Below, in pieces: positions 17,289 through 24,532 of a stretch of DNA of 26,598 nucleotides. The first letter of the stretch is position 1; every line of letters begins with the position of its first letter. The notes under the pieces were generated by a model. The model had not been told where the DNA came from. It did no database searches and worked only from the letters and a program-made list of their open reading frames with translations. The stretch is from a virus, in the IMG/VR virus record IMGVR_UViG_3300032298_000645, positions 1 to 26,598 of that record. One strand, 5' to 3'. Position numbers and translations under genes: made by a program.

Positions 17289-18128
17289 ATGTCTTTATCA
17301 GACTCTTTGTCGGATGCCATTACATCAGGATGGAATTCTCTAACATCAATGGCCTCTGCGGCCACAACGGCCGCCGTTAATGCATTACCTGAAGGTCAAA
17401 ACGCACAATATCAATTTTCATATGATGTTTTTCCTGAGGATCTAGGGTCCTCTCAATATGGTCACTTTATGACAATCACTGCTATTTTGGGTGACAAGAC
17501 TATTACAACACCTACAGGACCTATTTCACCTGCACCACCTAACCGTGCGGCTTATACAGTCGGTATGTTTATTCCATCAGGCGAATCAGGTGCAGGTATT
17601 ATTTACGAACAAAAACATGAATATGCTGACGTTAAACTTGCTAATTTGATGGGTGCTGCTATTGCTGCATTTGCTGGTGGTTCAGCAGGTGGTTCCGATC
17701 CTTCTCTAGTCACCAGTTATTTCGGGCATCCAATTAACCCAGGTGTTGAGGTACTTTTTAGACATACAAACCTTCGTGAATTTCAATTTGCATTTCTTAT
17801 GGCACCATCTTCTCAAAAAGAATCCGAATCTATGAAGAATATTATTCAAAAACTTAGAATGTTTGCAGCACCTGAATTGAATAATAGAACGGGCGGAATA
17901 TTTTTTAATACACCTGCTGAATTTGAAATTAAATTCTATAATAAAGGTGTAGAAAACACCAACATTCCTAAAATTCGTCGATGTGTTCTAACGGATATTA
18001 TGGCCGACTACACTCCAGAAGGTGAGTGGTCGACCTTTAGAAATGGTCATCCAGTTACTTGCCGACTAGCACTAGCCTTCAAGGAAATGGAAATCATTCA
18101 CAGACAGTTCATCAGAGACGGTTACTGA
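17289..18128 (+). CDS. gp48: gp48-like baseplate tail-tube cap
   Basis: The 279-aa protein has an Ala/Ser-rich N-terminus (residues 15-32). Its conserved core includes NPGVEVLFRHTNLREFQFAF (150-169), LMAPSSQKESESMKNIIQKL (170-189) and ENTNIPKIRRCVLTDIMADY (222-241), closing with YTPEGEWSTFRNGHPVTCRL and KEMEII. I associate this pattern with gp48/gp54 proteins of marine T4-like phages. gp48 sits on the hub and, with gp54, gives the platform on which the tail tube polymerises. T4 gp48 is longer (364 aa). The stop and next start share TGATG, which suggests coupled translation. gp48 against gp54 is decided by order and by the next gene looking more like a tube protein. Confidence 0.8.
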   Translation: MSLSDSLSDAITSGWNSLTSMASAATTAAVNALPEGQNAQYQFSYDVFPEDLGSSQYGHFMTITAILGDKTITTPTGPISPAPPNRAAYTVGMFIPSGESGAGIIYEQKHEYADVKLANLMGAAIAAFAGGSAGGSDPSLVTSYFGHPINPGVEVLFRHTNLREFQFAFLMAPSSQKESESMKNIIQKLRMFAAPELNNRTGGIFFNTPAEFEIKFYNKGVENTNIPKIRRCVLTDIMADYTPEGEWSTFRNGHPVTCRLALAFKEMEIIHRQFIRDGY

Positions 18129-18784
18129 TGGCCACATTTACTCCTCAAAATCCACCTACAAATCTAACAATGTTAGATGTGAACTCCATGCTAAATTCGC
18201 TTGGAGGTCCAGCAAAACAATGTCGATTTGCGGTGAGAATTGTTCCAGTTGGTACCAGTAATATTCTGGCTGGCATGGGTTATGGTGCTTTTATGAGAGA
18301 CCTTACCTATATGTGTGAAGCAACAGAATTACCTGGTCGTGGCTTCGACATCGCTGAAGCTAGATATTATGGACCAGGTTTTAATAGACCTAGAAACACC
18401 AAGTATTCTGCTGGTGCAGATTTTACATTCGTATGCCGTCAAGAATCATTTGAGCGTCAGATGTTTGATGATTGGATGGAAATTATTAATCCAACAAACA
18501 TATTCGATTTTAATTATGCTAGAGATTACATGTGTCAAATTCAGGTATTCCAATTAGCAGAATATCCTGGCCCAACCACTAAGACTAACCCAACTGAACC
18601 TAAGGCTGTGTATGCATGGACACTCCATGACTGCTGGCCAATGTTGGTTAATCCACAGCCGGTAACATGGGCTGATACTGACGTTCTAAAATTATCAGTG
18701 ACCTTTTCTTATCGTTATTGGTCAAGAAAGGGTAGAGATACTGATGCATCAGGTGGAGAGGTAGTTTTTACACCTAACCCTTAA
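18128..18784 (+). CDS. gp54: gp54-like tail-tube initiator (tube-fold protein)
   Basis: The start is set at 18128, where ATG overlaps the gp48 stop (TGATG); the frame is open upstream to 18059, but that would overlap gp48 by 70 nt. This gives 218 aa. The chain reads like a gp19/gp54-type tube protein: FAVRIVPVG (34-42), DLTYMCEATELPGRGFDIAE (58-77), RYYGP, FTFVCRQESFERQMFDDWME and INPTNIFDFNYARDY. Such proteins form a six-fold ring continuing the cap into the tube. The main tube protein of T4-like phages usually lies next to the sheath gene, which is not in this window, so the initiator role is preferred. A tube-family identity is likely; gp54 is inferred from order. Confidence 0.72.
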   Translation: MATFTPQNPPTNLTMLDVNSMLNSLGGPAKQCRFAVRIVPVGTSNILAGMGYGAFMRDLTYMCEATELPGRGFDIAEARYYGPGFNRPRNTKYSAGADFTFVCRQESFERQMFDDWMEIINPTNIFDFNYARDYMCQIQVFQLAEYPGPTTKTNPTEPKAVYAWTLHDCWPMLVNPQPVTWADTDVLKLSVTFSYRYWSRKGRDTDASGGEVVFTPNP

Positions 18785-18799
18785 TATGGAGAATAAATT

Positions 18800-19525
18800 A
18801 TGGGATTGCCAAAGATTGATGTGCCAGTTTATGATATGACTGTACCATCCACAGGAAAGGTTATTAAAGTTAGACCTTTTTCTGTTAAAGAAGAAAAGAT
18901 TTTATTTATGGCTTTGGAGTCTAAAGATATGGACTCTATCATTACTACAGTTAAACAAATTATTAATAACTGTATTGTTGAAGGTGAGTTGGATGTAGAT
19001 CGTGCACCATTCTTTGATATTGATTATGCTTTTATTTTTCTAAGGGCAAAATCGGTCGGTCCATCTGTAGAAGTAAATCTGACCTGCAATAATGTTCTAG
19101 AAAGTGGTGATAAATGTGGTAACATATTTGAAACGTCTATGGATATTGCAAACTGTGATATTATGAAGGACGAGGAAATAAATCCTGAGATTGATCTCGG
19201 TAAAGGTAGTGGTATAAAGATGAAATATCCTAACTATGCTGTTATCAAAAGAATTGAAAGTAGTGAAGCAATCGATAAAAAGACCACAATGATTGTTAAT
19301 TCAGTTGATTATATCTGGGACAAGAAAGGGCAATATTCATCTAAAGACTATTCTAAAGATGAATTAAAAGATTTTGTTGAAGGTCTGACAGAAGAAAATT
19401 ATAAGAAACTGGAAAAGTTTATTGATCATCTTCCAGTATTTGTTGTTAAAATGGATGCAACATGCACTAGATGTGGGTTTGAACATCATGTGAGGTATTC
19501 AGATTTCTATGATTTTTTTTTCTAA
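18800..19525 (+). CDS. gp26: gp26-like baseplate hub / tail assembly protein with CxxC motif
   Basis: The 241-aa protein has the T4 gp26-family N-terminal pattern KVIKVRPFSVKEEKILFMAL (residues 20-39) followed by KQIINNCIV. A zinc-ribbon-like set is possible: C96 and C106 in the middle, and C222-x-x-C225 followed by H229 H230. gp26 is a T4 hub-assembly protein, and in related phages this slot is thought to hold a chaperone of the tape measure. It has a good ATGGAGA ribosome site. Its last codons are GAT TTT TTT TTC TAA within a run of nine T (19513-19521), and the stop overlaps the next ATG (TAATG). A -1 slip on the run would extend it into the 75-aa frame. Confidence 0.82.
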   Translation: MGLPKIDVPVYDMTVPSTGKVIKVRPFSVKEEKILFMALESKDMDSIITTVKQIINNCIVEGELDVDRAPFFDIDYAFIFLRAKSVGPSVEVNLTCNNVLESGDKCGNIFETSMDIANCDIMKDEEINPEIDLGKGSGIKMKYPNYAVIKRIESSEAIDKKTTMIVNSVDYIWDKKGQYSSKDYSKDELKDFVEGLTEENYKKLEKFIDHLPVFVVKMDATCTRCGFEHHVRYSDFYDFFF

Positions 19526-19527
19526 TG
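19513..19527 (+). promoter_or_regulatory. Candidate -1 frameshift site and TAATG coupling junction
   Basis: Nine T at 19513-19521 are followed by CTAATG. In the gp26 frame the codons are TTT TTT TTC TAA. In the -1 frame they are TTT TTT TTT CTA ATG, with no stop before the 75-aa gene, so T TTT TTT is a good slippery heptamer. Downstream structure is weak (GCCA...TGGC around 19532-19547). Restart at the overlapping ATG is a non-exclusive alternative. Confidence 0.5.
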
Positions 19528-19752
19528 ATGGGCCACGATAAACTGGCAAATTATTATAAAACAAACTTTGGTATGATCGAACATCATCAATGGCGCCTTG
19601 AAGAACTTGAAAGTATGATGCCTTGGGAGAGATATGCATATATTGATATGCTGCAAGAATATCTCCGTGAGGAAGAGAAGAAAGCAAAACAGAAAGAACA
19701 AGAAAACAAGGCCAAGTGGCAACAAATGCAACGAGCAGCCATGAGAAGGTAA
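19525..19752 (+). CDS. 75-aa helical protein, candidate tail assembly chaperone partner
   Basis: The N-terminal half is distinctive: YYKTNFGMIEHHQWRLEELE, then SMMPWERYAYIDML. The C-terminal half is a charged helix or coiled coil rich in Lys, Glu and Gln. I recognise it as a type of small protein often seen after gp26-like genes in marine T4-like phages, without an assigned role. It may correspond to the gene 51 position, but I see no sequence match to T4 gp51. Its ATG overlaps the gp26 stop, and its own stop is directly followed by the next ATG (TAAATG). In lambda-type phages two overlapping small genes just before the tape measure encode assembly chaperones joined by a -1 frameshift, and the same layout is seen here. 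Confidence 0.75.
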   Translation: MMGHDKLANYYKTNFGMIEHHQWRLEELESMMPWERYAYIDMLQEYLREEEKKAKQKEQENKAKWQQMQRAAMRR

Positions 19753-22700
19753 ATGATCAAGATAGATAAATTCAGTTATAAAAGTCTTAGAAAACTAACA
19801 GTTGGTGAAAGACTTAATGCAGTAAAAAGTCCTGATGTCGGGTTTGCACTTATGTCTGCATTGACACCTACCCAAATCGCTGAGTTATTTCCACGATATT
19901 ACTTGATGAGAGAACCAGATATATCTGGATTCCTCAAAGCCGTACCATCTAGTGTGCAGGCAGCCAGACAACAATATTATGATGAACAATTAGAGAGAAC
20001 TGCCACAGGTTCTAAAGAAGGTGCACCGCTTGAACCAGGTACTAAGAAGACTTGGTGGGAAAAAGTAAAAGAAACTGTATCTGGTGGTACAACTAAAGTT
20101 TTAAAGCCTGGTGAGGTGCCAACATATAAACTAACACCAGAACAAACTGCAACATATGATTTATTAAAGTCAGGTCAGAATGTTGAGTCAAATGATCCTC
20201 GTACCAAGTTTATGGCTACACTGACACCGGAACAATTAAAGACAGTTGGCTTAGAGAAGATTAAGAGTGAAGATGGAAAAGAAATGTTCCACTTCAACCA
20301 AGAGGCATTTAAGGCATCTGAGGAAGAGGCTAAGAAAAGTTTAGAATCTAAAAGTGGCCAATATGCGCCTACTGAATCCGCCGGCGAAAAGCAACGAGCA
20401 ATTATTAGAGAAGCTAATAAATTAAATGTTAGTCCAACCGACCTAGCAACTGTAATGATGTATGAAAGCGGTGGAACATTGAATCCTGATAGAAGGGGAC
20501 CTGCTGACCGCCGAGGCTCGGCTGGGCAGGCCATTAGTCAAGGTGCCCAACCAACAATGTTAGGACTTATACAGTTTGGTGCTAAAGAACAAATTGATTA
20601 TGGTGTCAAACCTGGCATGGGATTCGATGCCCAAATGGAATGTGTAGGTCGATATTTAAAAGATAGGGGATATACAAGATGGATTAATGAACATCCTAAT
20701 GCTACACCTGAGCAGAGAAGAATTGCACTTTATTCGACAATTAATGCTGGTGGTCCTGATGAAAAGAATTGGTCTAAGACCGATAGATGGATGGGAGGGG
20801 CTCCTGGAAATGTGGCAGATAAGGCAACATCTATGTTTGGTGGCGCCTGGTATAAAAATGCTTCTAAACTTATGGAAGGCTCGGTAACTACAGGAAGTTC
20901 CGGAACAATAACATATGACAAATTGCAGGCAGAACAAAGAGCCTTAGAAACCCAAAGGGCCGCCGGTGCAGTAGGTAAATTAGCAGAATATACCGGAGCC
21001 CAGATGGGTGCACCAGGTGCTCCAGGTGTATCTACAACCGCACAGACTGAAGGTACCAAAAAGCTGAATGAAATTACCTCTTATCACTCTGCTGGTAAGG
21101 GATACTGTGGTATTGGTACCAGACTAGCTGCAAGAGACCTATTTGGTGACAAGTATTTCTCTGAAGGTCTATCGAAAGGTGGATCTGCACAAGCATCTTC
21201 ACTATCAAGAGATAATAATTATTTCCAAGGGTCTGGATATTATAATGCTAAACAAGATATTGAGAAAGAAAAGGCAACTGATCCTAAGTATTTAAATTCT
21301 CTACCAATCGGTACTGTAATATCTGCACAGGGCGGTAATGTTCACGGTGATGGCCACGTCCAAATTAAACTAGGTCCAAACAAATGGGTCAGTTATTTCG
21401 ACCAGTCTGGTGTATTAGGTCAAAGATCGGATGGTAGGCAGTATCATGGATATTCTGTTCATGTTCCTAATGAAAAGGGTCTTGCTAGAATTGGTGAGAG
21501 AGGTTTTGCTACAGTCGTTAATGCTCCTGAGGGTCAACCTGCTCCTGCTCCTACTATAGAAGAAGCCCATGATGTTCAACAAAGCCATCCTACGGCAGAT
21601 AGAAAATTAGATGAACCAACTGCTGAAATTGATGCACAAGGTAGACCTAGAGCCGCAGGACAGGCACCTCTAACACCTAGTGATGAAGCTGCTCATACCA
21701 ATGTAACGATTAGACGTAAAGATGATTCATCTAATGTGCCTATGTATGAACCTGGCCCTCCATCAACCTCAGCACCTGCTGTAAAAGGACTAGGTGATGT
21801 AACTCAACCAACTCCTTCTACACCAGCACCAGGCGAGGCACCTATAGTTGCACCTAAAGTTGTGCCAAAGGGAACTAAAGAACCTGCGGCCGCTGTTCCT
21901 CAAGCACAGGCTGAACCTGCTACACCAAAAGAAGCAAAGTTTAAATTTGATCCTAATCTATATGAACAGACTATCGTTAATAAGTATGGTGATTTTGCAG
22001 TTCATACAATGGGTGGCCATAATCAAAAGTCTCTTGTTCAGGAAATGGTTAACAAGTTACCTGCTGGTGTAAGATATGAGAAAGGCCACCTTGTAGGTGA
22101 TCCTAAAGGTATTAGAGAGGTTATGTCAGGTTTTGATACAGAATTTGGTACAGGTACTGGTGGTAAACTATTCAGTGAGGTTAAACCTAAAGAAACAAAG
22201 CCAGAGGTTAAACCTGTAGAACAGCCTCAACAGGGCCTAGAAAAGTTTATGGAAAAGCCTGTTGAGCCAACTCCTGCACCACAGACTCGGGCACCAGCAC
22301 CTGCACCGACTATGACGCAAAGTGGTACACCATCAGCAACGGTAACACAATCACCTGCACCACAGGCTCAGGCTGCACCACAAGCACCTGCACCACAGGC
22401 TCAGACTGCACCACAACCACCTGCACCACAGGCTCAGGCTGTGCCAAAAGCAGAACCTCCAAAGGCTGCACCAAAGGCTGATACTCCAAAGATTGAAGTA
22501 AAAGCTACTGGTGGTACGGCTCCTGCTGATAGTCATATTCAGGCATATCCTATCGGTGGTCTAAGAGGTGATAATTCTGTAGTGGTAGATGCACAACAAC
22601 AGCCATTGTTCACTATGAATACCAAAACAGAGGCTTTGCTACCAAACCCACAAGAGAATAGAGTGGATGTGGTACCAACACAGAAGCAAACGAATAGTGC

Positions 22701-22989
22701 TAATGAACAGGCACCTAACCCAATGCAAAGGTTCTCTGATGATTTGGAAAATGTAAGACACGAAATTAAGTCTGCTTTTAGTGATATGAGTGTTAATAAT
22801 GATGTAACCGGTAGGCCTGCTAGGAATACTATAACAGACCGTGACAGTCATATGATCGACGGGCTATTGGATTCCACTAGAATAGCCTATAAGAATCCTA
22901 CATCACAAAGAGCGTTCAATCGTTCTAGATTCCATGAGACTGGTGATCCAACGAATGATTTCCATCATAGCATTGGTAATACCGCATAA
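19753..22989 (+). CDS. Large tail protein with lytic transglycosylase-like and CHAP/NlpC-like domains
   Basis: The protein has 1078 aa. Residues 30-65 hold the conserved-looking ALTPTQIAELFPRYYLMREP. Residues about 210-370 look like an SLT/goose-type lysozyme domain: YESGG with candidate catalytic E238, then GLIQF (271-275) and a NAGGP loop. Residues about 440-570 look like a Cys-His peptidoglycan peptidase or amidase: GYCGIGTR with C452, and HGDGHVQIKL with H535, then KWVSYFDQ. Residues 595-920 are Pro/Ala-rich and probably disordered, with 11-aa repeats. The C-terminus (about 929-1078) has a GGLRGDNSVVV segment. It follows two chaperone-like genes, where a tape measure would lie (gp29 in T4), but its low-complexity parts are unlike a helical tape measure. 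It most likely acts at the tail tip to open the cell wall. Domain calls are from motifs only. Confidence 0.75.
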   Translation: MIKIDKFSYKSLRKLTVGERLNAVKSPDVGFALMSALTPTQIAELFPRYYLMREPDISGFLKAVPSSVQAARQQYYDEQLERTATGSKEGAPLEPGTKKTWWEKVKETVSGGTTKVLKPGEVPTYKLTPEQTATYDLLKSGQNVESNDPRTKFMATLTPEQLKTVGLEKIKSEDGKEMFHFNQEAFKASEEEAKKSLESKSGQYAPTESAGEKQRAIIREANKLNVSPTDLATVMMYESGGTLNPDRRGPADRRGSAGQAISQGAQPTMLGLIQFGAKEQIDYGVKPGMGFDAQMECVGRYLKDRGYTRWINEHPNATPEQRRIALYSTINAGGPDEKNWSKTDRWMGGAPGNVADKATSMFGGAWYKNASKLMEGSVTTGSSGTITYDKLQAEQRALETQRAAGAVGKLAEYTGAQMGAPGAPGVSTTAQTEGTKKLNEITSYHSAGKGYCGIGTRLAARDLFGDKYFSEGLSKGGSAQASSLSRDNNYFQGSGYYNAKQDIEKEKATDPKYLNSLPIGTVISAQGGNVHGDGHVQIKLGPNKWVSYFDQSGVLGQRSDGRQYHGYSVHVPNEKGLARIGERGFATVVNAPEGQPAPAPTIEEAHDVQQSHPTADRKLDEPTAEIDAQGRPRAAGQAPLTPSDEAAHTNVTIRRKDDSSNVPMYEPGPPSTSAPAVKGLGDVTQPTPSTPAPGEAPIVAPKVVPKGTKEPAAAVPQAQAEPATPKEAKFKFDPNLYEQTIVNKYGDFAVHTMGGHNQKSLVQEMVNKLPAGVRYEKGHLVGDPKGIREVMSGFDTEFGTGTGGKLFSEVKPKETKPEVKPVEQPQQGLEKFMEKPVEPTPAPQTRAPAPAPTMTQSGTPSATVTQSPAPQAQAAPQAPAPQAQTAPQPPAPQAQAVPKAEPPKAAPKADTPKIEVKATGGTAPADSHIQAYPIGGLRGDNSVVVDAQQQPLFTMNTKTEALLPNPQENRVDVVPTQKQTNSANEQAPNPMQRFSDDLENVRHEIKSAFSDMSVNNDVTGRPARNTITDRDSHMIDGLLDSTRIAYKNPTSQRAFNRSRFHETGDPTNDFHHSIGNTA
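22352..22450 (+). repeat. 33-bp tandem repeat, three copies (11 aa, PAPQAQ-type)
   Basis: Copies begin at 22352, 22385 and 22418, each starting CACCTGCACCACAGGCTCAG. They encode three PAPQAQ(A/T)-like units in the Pro/Ala-rich linker of the 1078-aa protein. The third copy diverges at its end. Confidence 0.85.
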
Positions 22990-23013
22990 AAAAGCCGGGG
23001 ATTTCTCCCCGGC
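22988..23013 (-). terminator. Intrinsic terminator of gp32 (convergent junction)
   Basis: A perfect 8-bp GC-rich stem, GCCGGGGA / TCCCCGGC (22994-23001 with 23006-23013), has a 4-nt loop. On the minus strand it is followed by six T, a classic rho-independent form, 25 nt after the gp32 stop. On the plus strand there is no T-run after the stem, so it may stop the rightward tail operon only weakly. Confidence 0.9.
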
Positions 23014-23038
23014 GATTCAATAGTTATCCTGTAAAGTC

Positions 23039-24007
23039 TCAGTCCTCAGCCAGCTTGCGAAACATGGCCAGGTCTTCATCTTCTTCCTCTTCTACAACCG
23101 GTGCCTTAGCAACTGGCTTTAACTTGGTAAAAGGGACAACATCTTCGTCCTCTGACACAGGAGAATAACTTGGAGCCTTCTTTTCAGCCGAAGTGGTTGT
23201 GTGTGATGCTGCTGAAGCTGATAGCCCCATAACATCATCAAGACGGCGCTTTAGTTCCTCGTAAGTCTTAAAGTTCTTTGTATCAACAATATCTTTAAGA
23301 GAATGTTCACGCTTCCAGATAGCCTCTAGTTCCGAGTCATCGTCGCTCAAAGCTGTTGGTACAAGGAACACAGACTCATCATAGTTAGGGAAACTGACAT
23401 TACGCCCACCAATATTAACATTCTGACGGGTAACCTTCAACTTAAAGTTTGCACCCTTCCAAAGATCGAAAGGATTAATCTTCTGTTCCGACTCAAGATC
23501 AGGATTCATCATCTTGGTGATCTTATCGAAGATTTTCTTACCATACTTGAACAAGAATACCTTGCCTTCATTCTCAGGATTCTTGGGATCAGATACAACT
23601 AGAATATTAGAAACATAATGTAGCCGACGCTTCTGGTCACGTGCCTGCTTGCGCTCAGGTGCATTATCATCCTGAGTAGAATTCCAAAGCTGTGAGTTAT
23701 ATTCTGAAACTGGATCTTTCTGATCAAATGTGGTTAGGGACTTTTCGATGTACCACTTACCTGTTGCCTTGTTCTGGAATCCATGGTCGAAGTAACGCAC
23801 CCAAGGAAGGGCATCTTCACCGTCAACTGCTGAACCAGGAAGGAAACGAATGACCGCTAGAGCGTTACCTGACTTGTCAGGTGTAGGCTTCCAATAATTG
23901 CCTTCATCCTCACGCTCATAGTTCGATGATGGGTTTGAGAGTTTATCGACTTCCTTGAGTAGGTTGCCGAAGTCCTTAGACTGCTTTTTTAGATTAGAAA
24001 AGTTCAT
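23039..24007 (-). CDS. gp32: Single-stranded DNA-binding protein gp32
   Basis: The 322-aa protein follows the gp32 layout. The N-terminal basic segment (residues 1-22, LKKQSKDFGNLLKEV) is for cooperative binding. The OB core has YWKPTPDKSGNALAVIRFLP (38-57), FDHGF, GKWYIEKSLTTF, HYVSNILVVSDPKNPENEGK and FLFKYGKKIFDKI. KGANFKLKV and NYDES close the core. The C-terminal tail is acidic (EEEEDEDLAMF) for contacts with partner proteins. gp32 coats ssDNA in replication, recombination and repair. The zinc site of T4 gp32 (H64, C77, C87, C90) is absent, and the whole protein has no Cys; the matching stretch is DQKDPVSEYNSQLWN. It is transcribed alone from a consensus promoter, with AAGGAG before the ATG, and ends at a strong terminator. 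Its codons look more GC-rich than those of its neighbours. The identification is very secure. Confidence 0.97.
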   Translation of the reverse strand: MNFSNLKKQSKDFGNLLKEVDKLSNPSSNYEREDEGNYWKPTPDKSGNALAVIRFLPGSAVDGEDALPWVRYFDHGFQNKATGKWYIEKSLTTFDQKDPVSEYNSQLWNSTQDDNAPERKQARDQKRRLHYVSNILVVSDPKNPENEGKVFLFKYGKKIFDKITKMMNPDLESEQKINPFDLWKGANFKLKVTRQNVNIGGRNVSFPNYDESVFLVPTALSDDDSELEAIWKREHSLKDIVDTKNFKTYEELKRRLDDVMGLSASAASHTTTSAEKKAPSYSPVSEDEDVVPFTKLKPVAKAPVVEEEEDEDLAMFRKLAED

Positions 24008-24069
24008 TATATTCTCCTTGTATAAACGTTGTATGTTATCTTATCCACATTACCATCATATAATAAGTT

Positions 24070-24098
24070 ATTATAACAGAACAATCTCGTTCTGTCAA
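24070..24098 (-). promoter_or_regulatory. Consensus sigma70-type promoter of gp32
   Basis: On the minus strand TTGACA (24098-24093) and TATAAT (24075-24070) are separated by exactly 17 bp, both perfect consensus. The -10 lies 62 nt upstream of the gp32 ATG, giving a leader of about 55 nt. Such a promoter would be read by unmodified host RNA polymerase, which fits early or constitutive gp32 expression. Confidence 0.9.
24076..24095. promoter_or_regulatory. Inverted repeat in the gp32 promoter spacer (candidate operator)
   Basis: ACAGAAC (24076-24082) and GTTCTGT (24089-24095) are a perfect 7-bp inverted repeat around AATCTC. It fills the spacer and covers half of the -35 box. A dimeric repressor bound here would block the promoter. 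No regulator is identified. Confidence 0.6.
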
Positions 24099-24115
24099 GT
24101 GATATTTATTGGAAA

Positions 24116-24145
24116 TAATGGTAGGGACCGAAGCCCCTACCATTA
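24116..24145 (-). terminator. UUCG-loop terminator upstream of the gp32 promoter
   Basis: The arms TAATGGTAGGG and CCCTACCATTA (24116-24126, 24135-24145) pair perfectly. On the minus strand two further pairs, a G-U and a C-G, close a UUCG tetraloop, giving a stem of 13 pairs. TTTCC follows, so the T-run is short. It lies 6 nt after the stop of the 55-aa gene and 17 nt before the gp32 -35 box, separating the two transcripts. Confidence 0.8.
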
Positions 24146-24151
24146 AATATT

Positions 24152-24319
24152 TTACTTACCGAACTCTAGTCCAGTTTTTCTATTTATAATTTTTCCTGCA
24201 ACAACAGCATATTCTGGGTGAATAGCATATAGATCATAGATCATTTGTGCTGCCACTGATGCATCTTTGTTGTTTCTGATGAGAATAGCCATTGCTTCTA
24301 GGATTTCTTCTTGTGTCAT
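24152..24319 (-). CDS. Small protein of 55 aa, function unknown
   Basis: ATG at 24319 follows a purine-rich GGGAGAAAGAGAG ribosome region, and the frame closes with TAA at 24152. The sequence begins MTQEEILEAMAILIRNNKDA, is helical in composition, and ends KTGLEFGK. It has no Cys, no signal peptide and no membrane segment. It is the last gene before the UUCG terminator, in the same direction as gp59. I do not recognise the family. Small proteins are common in early T4-like gene clusters, but nothing here gives a function. Confidence 0.65.
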   Translation of the reverse strand: MTQEEILEAMAILIRNNKDASVAAQMIYDLYAIHPEYAVVAGKIINRKTGLEFGK

Positions 24320-24361
24320 TTCTCTCTTTCTCCCTTATAAGTCTTCCTGTATATCACTAAT

Positions 24362-24532
24362 TCATTGGTCATGTAATATACCTAGGTAGAAAACTACCTG
24401 GTCGGACAGGCTATATTCTTCACCAAACTCATCGACAAATATTGAACGTCCTGTCGAATCTTTATTTAATGTGTATATACCATCTGCATAATCAAGTAGA
24501 ATATCTGATGTCTTACCCGTTAGTAACTTCAT
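24362..24532 (-). CDS. Small protein of 56 aa overlapping the gp59 3' end, function unknown
   Basis: ATG at 24532 lies inside the last codons of gp59 (20-nt overlap) and is preceded by AAAGGAGAAAATCG, a strong ribosome site, so the start is well supported. The sequence begins MKLLTGKTSDILLDYADGIY and ends VVFYLGILHDQ. It is acidic and predicted to be mixed alpha/beta from composition. I do not recognise the family. It is probably translated with gp59. Confidence 0.65.
   Translation of the reverse strand: MKLLTGKTSDILLDYADGIYTLNKDSTGRSIFVDEFGEEYSLSDQVVFYLGILHDQ

Noticed and set aside
18059-18127. N-terminal extension of the gp54-like gene
   Set aside because: It would overlap gp48 by 70 nt, has no ribosome site, and the extra residues are a frame-shifted reading of the conserved gp48 C-terminus. 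ATG at 18128 with TGATG overlap is better.
19499-19731. Minus-strand frames 19499-19687 and 19522-19731
   Set aside because: Antisense to gp26 and the 75-aa gene. The Phe/Leu-rich translation comes from the Lys/Glu-rich codons of the real gene.
20175-21059. Minus-strand frames within the 1078-aa gene (for example 20175-20534, 20730-21059)
   Set aside because: Shadows of a well-supported coding gene on the other strand; no ribosome sites and no family features.
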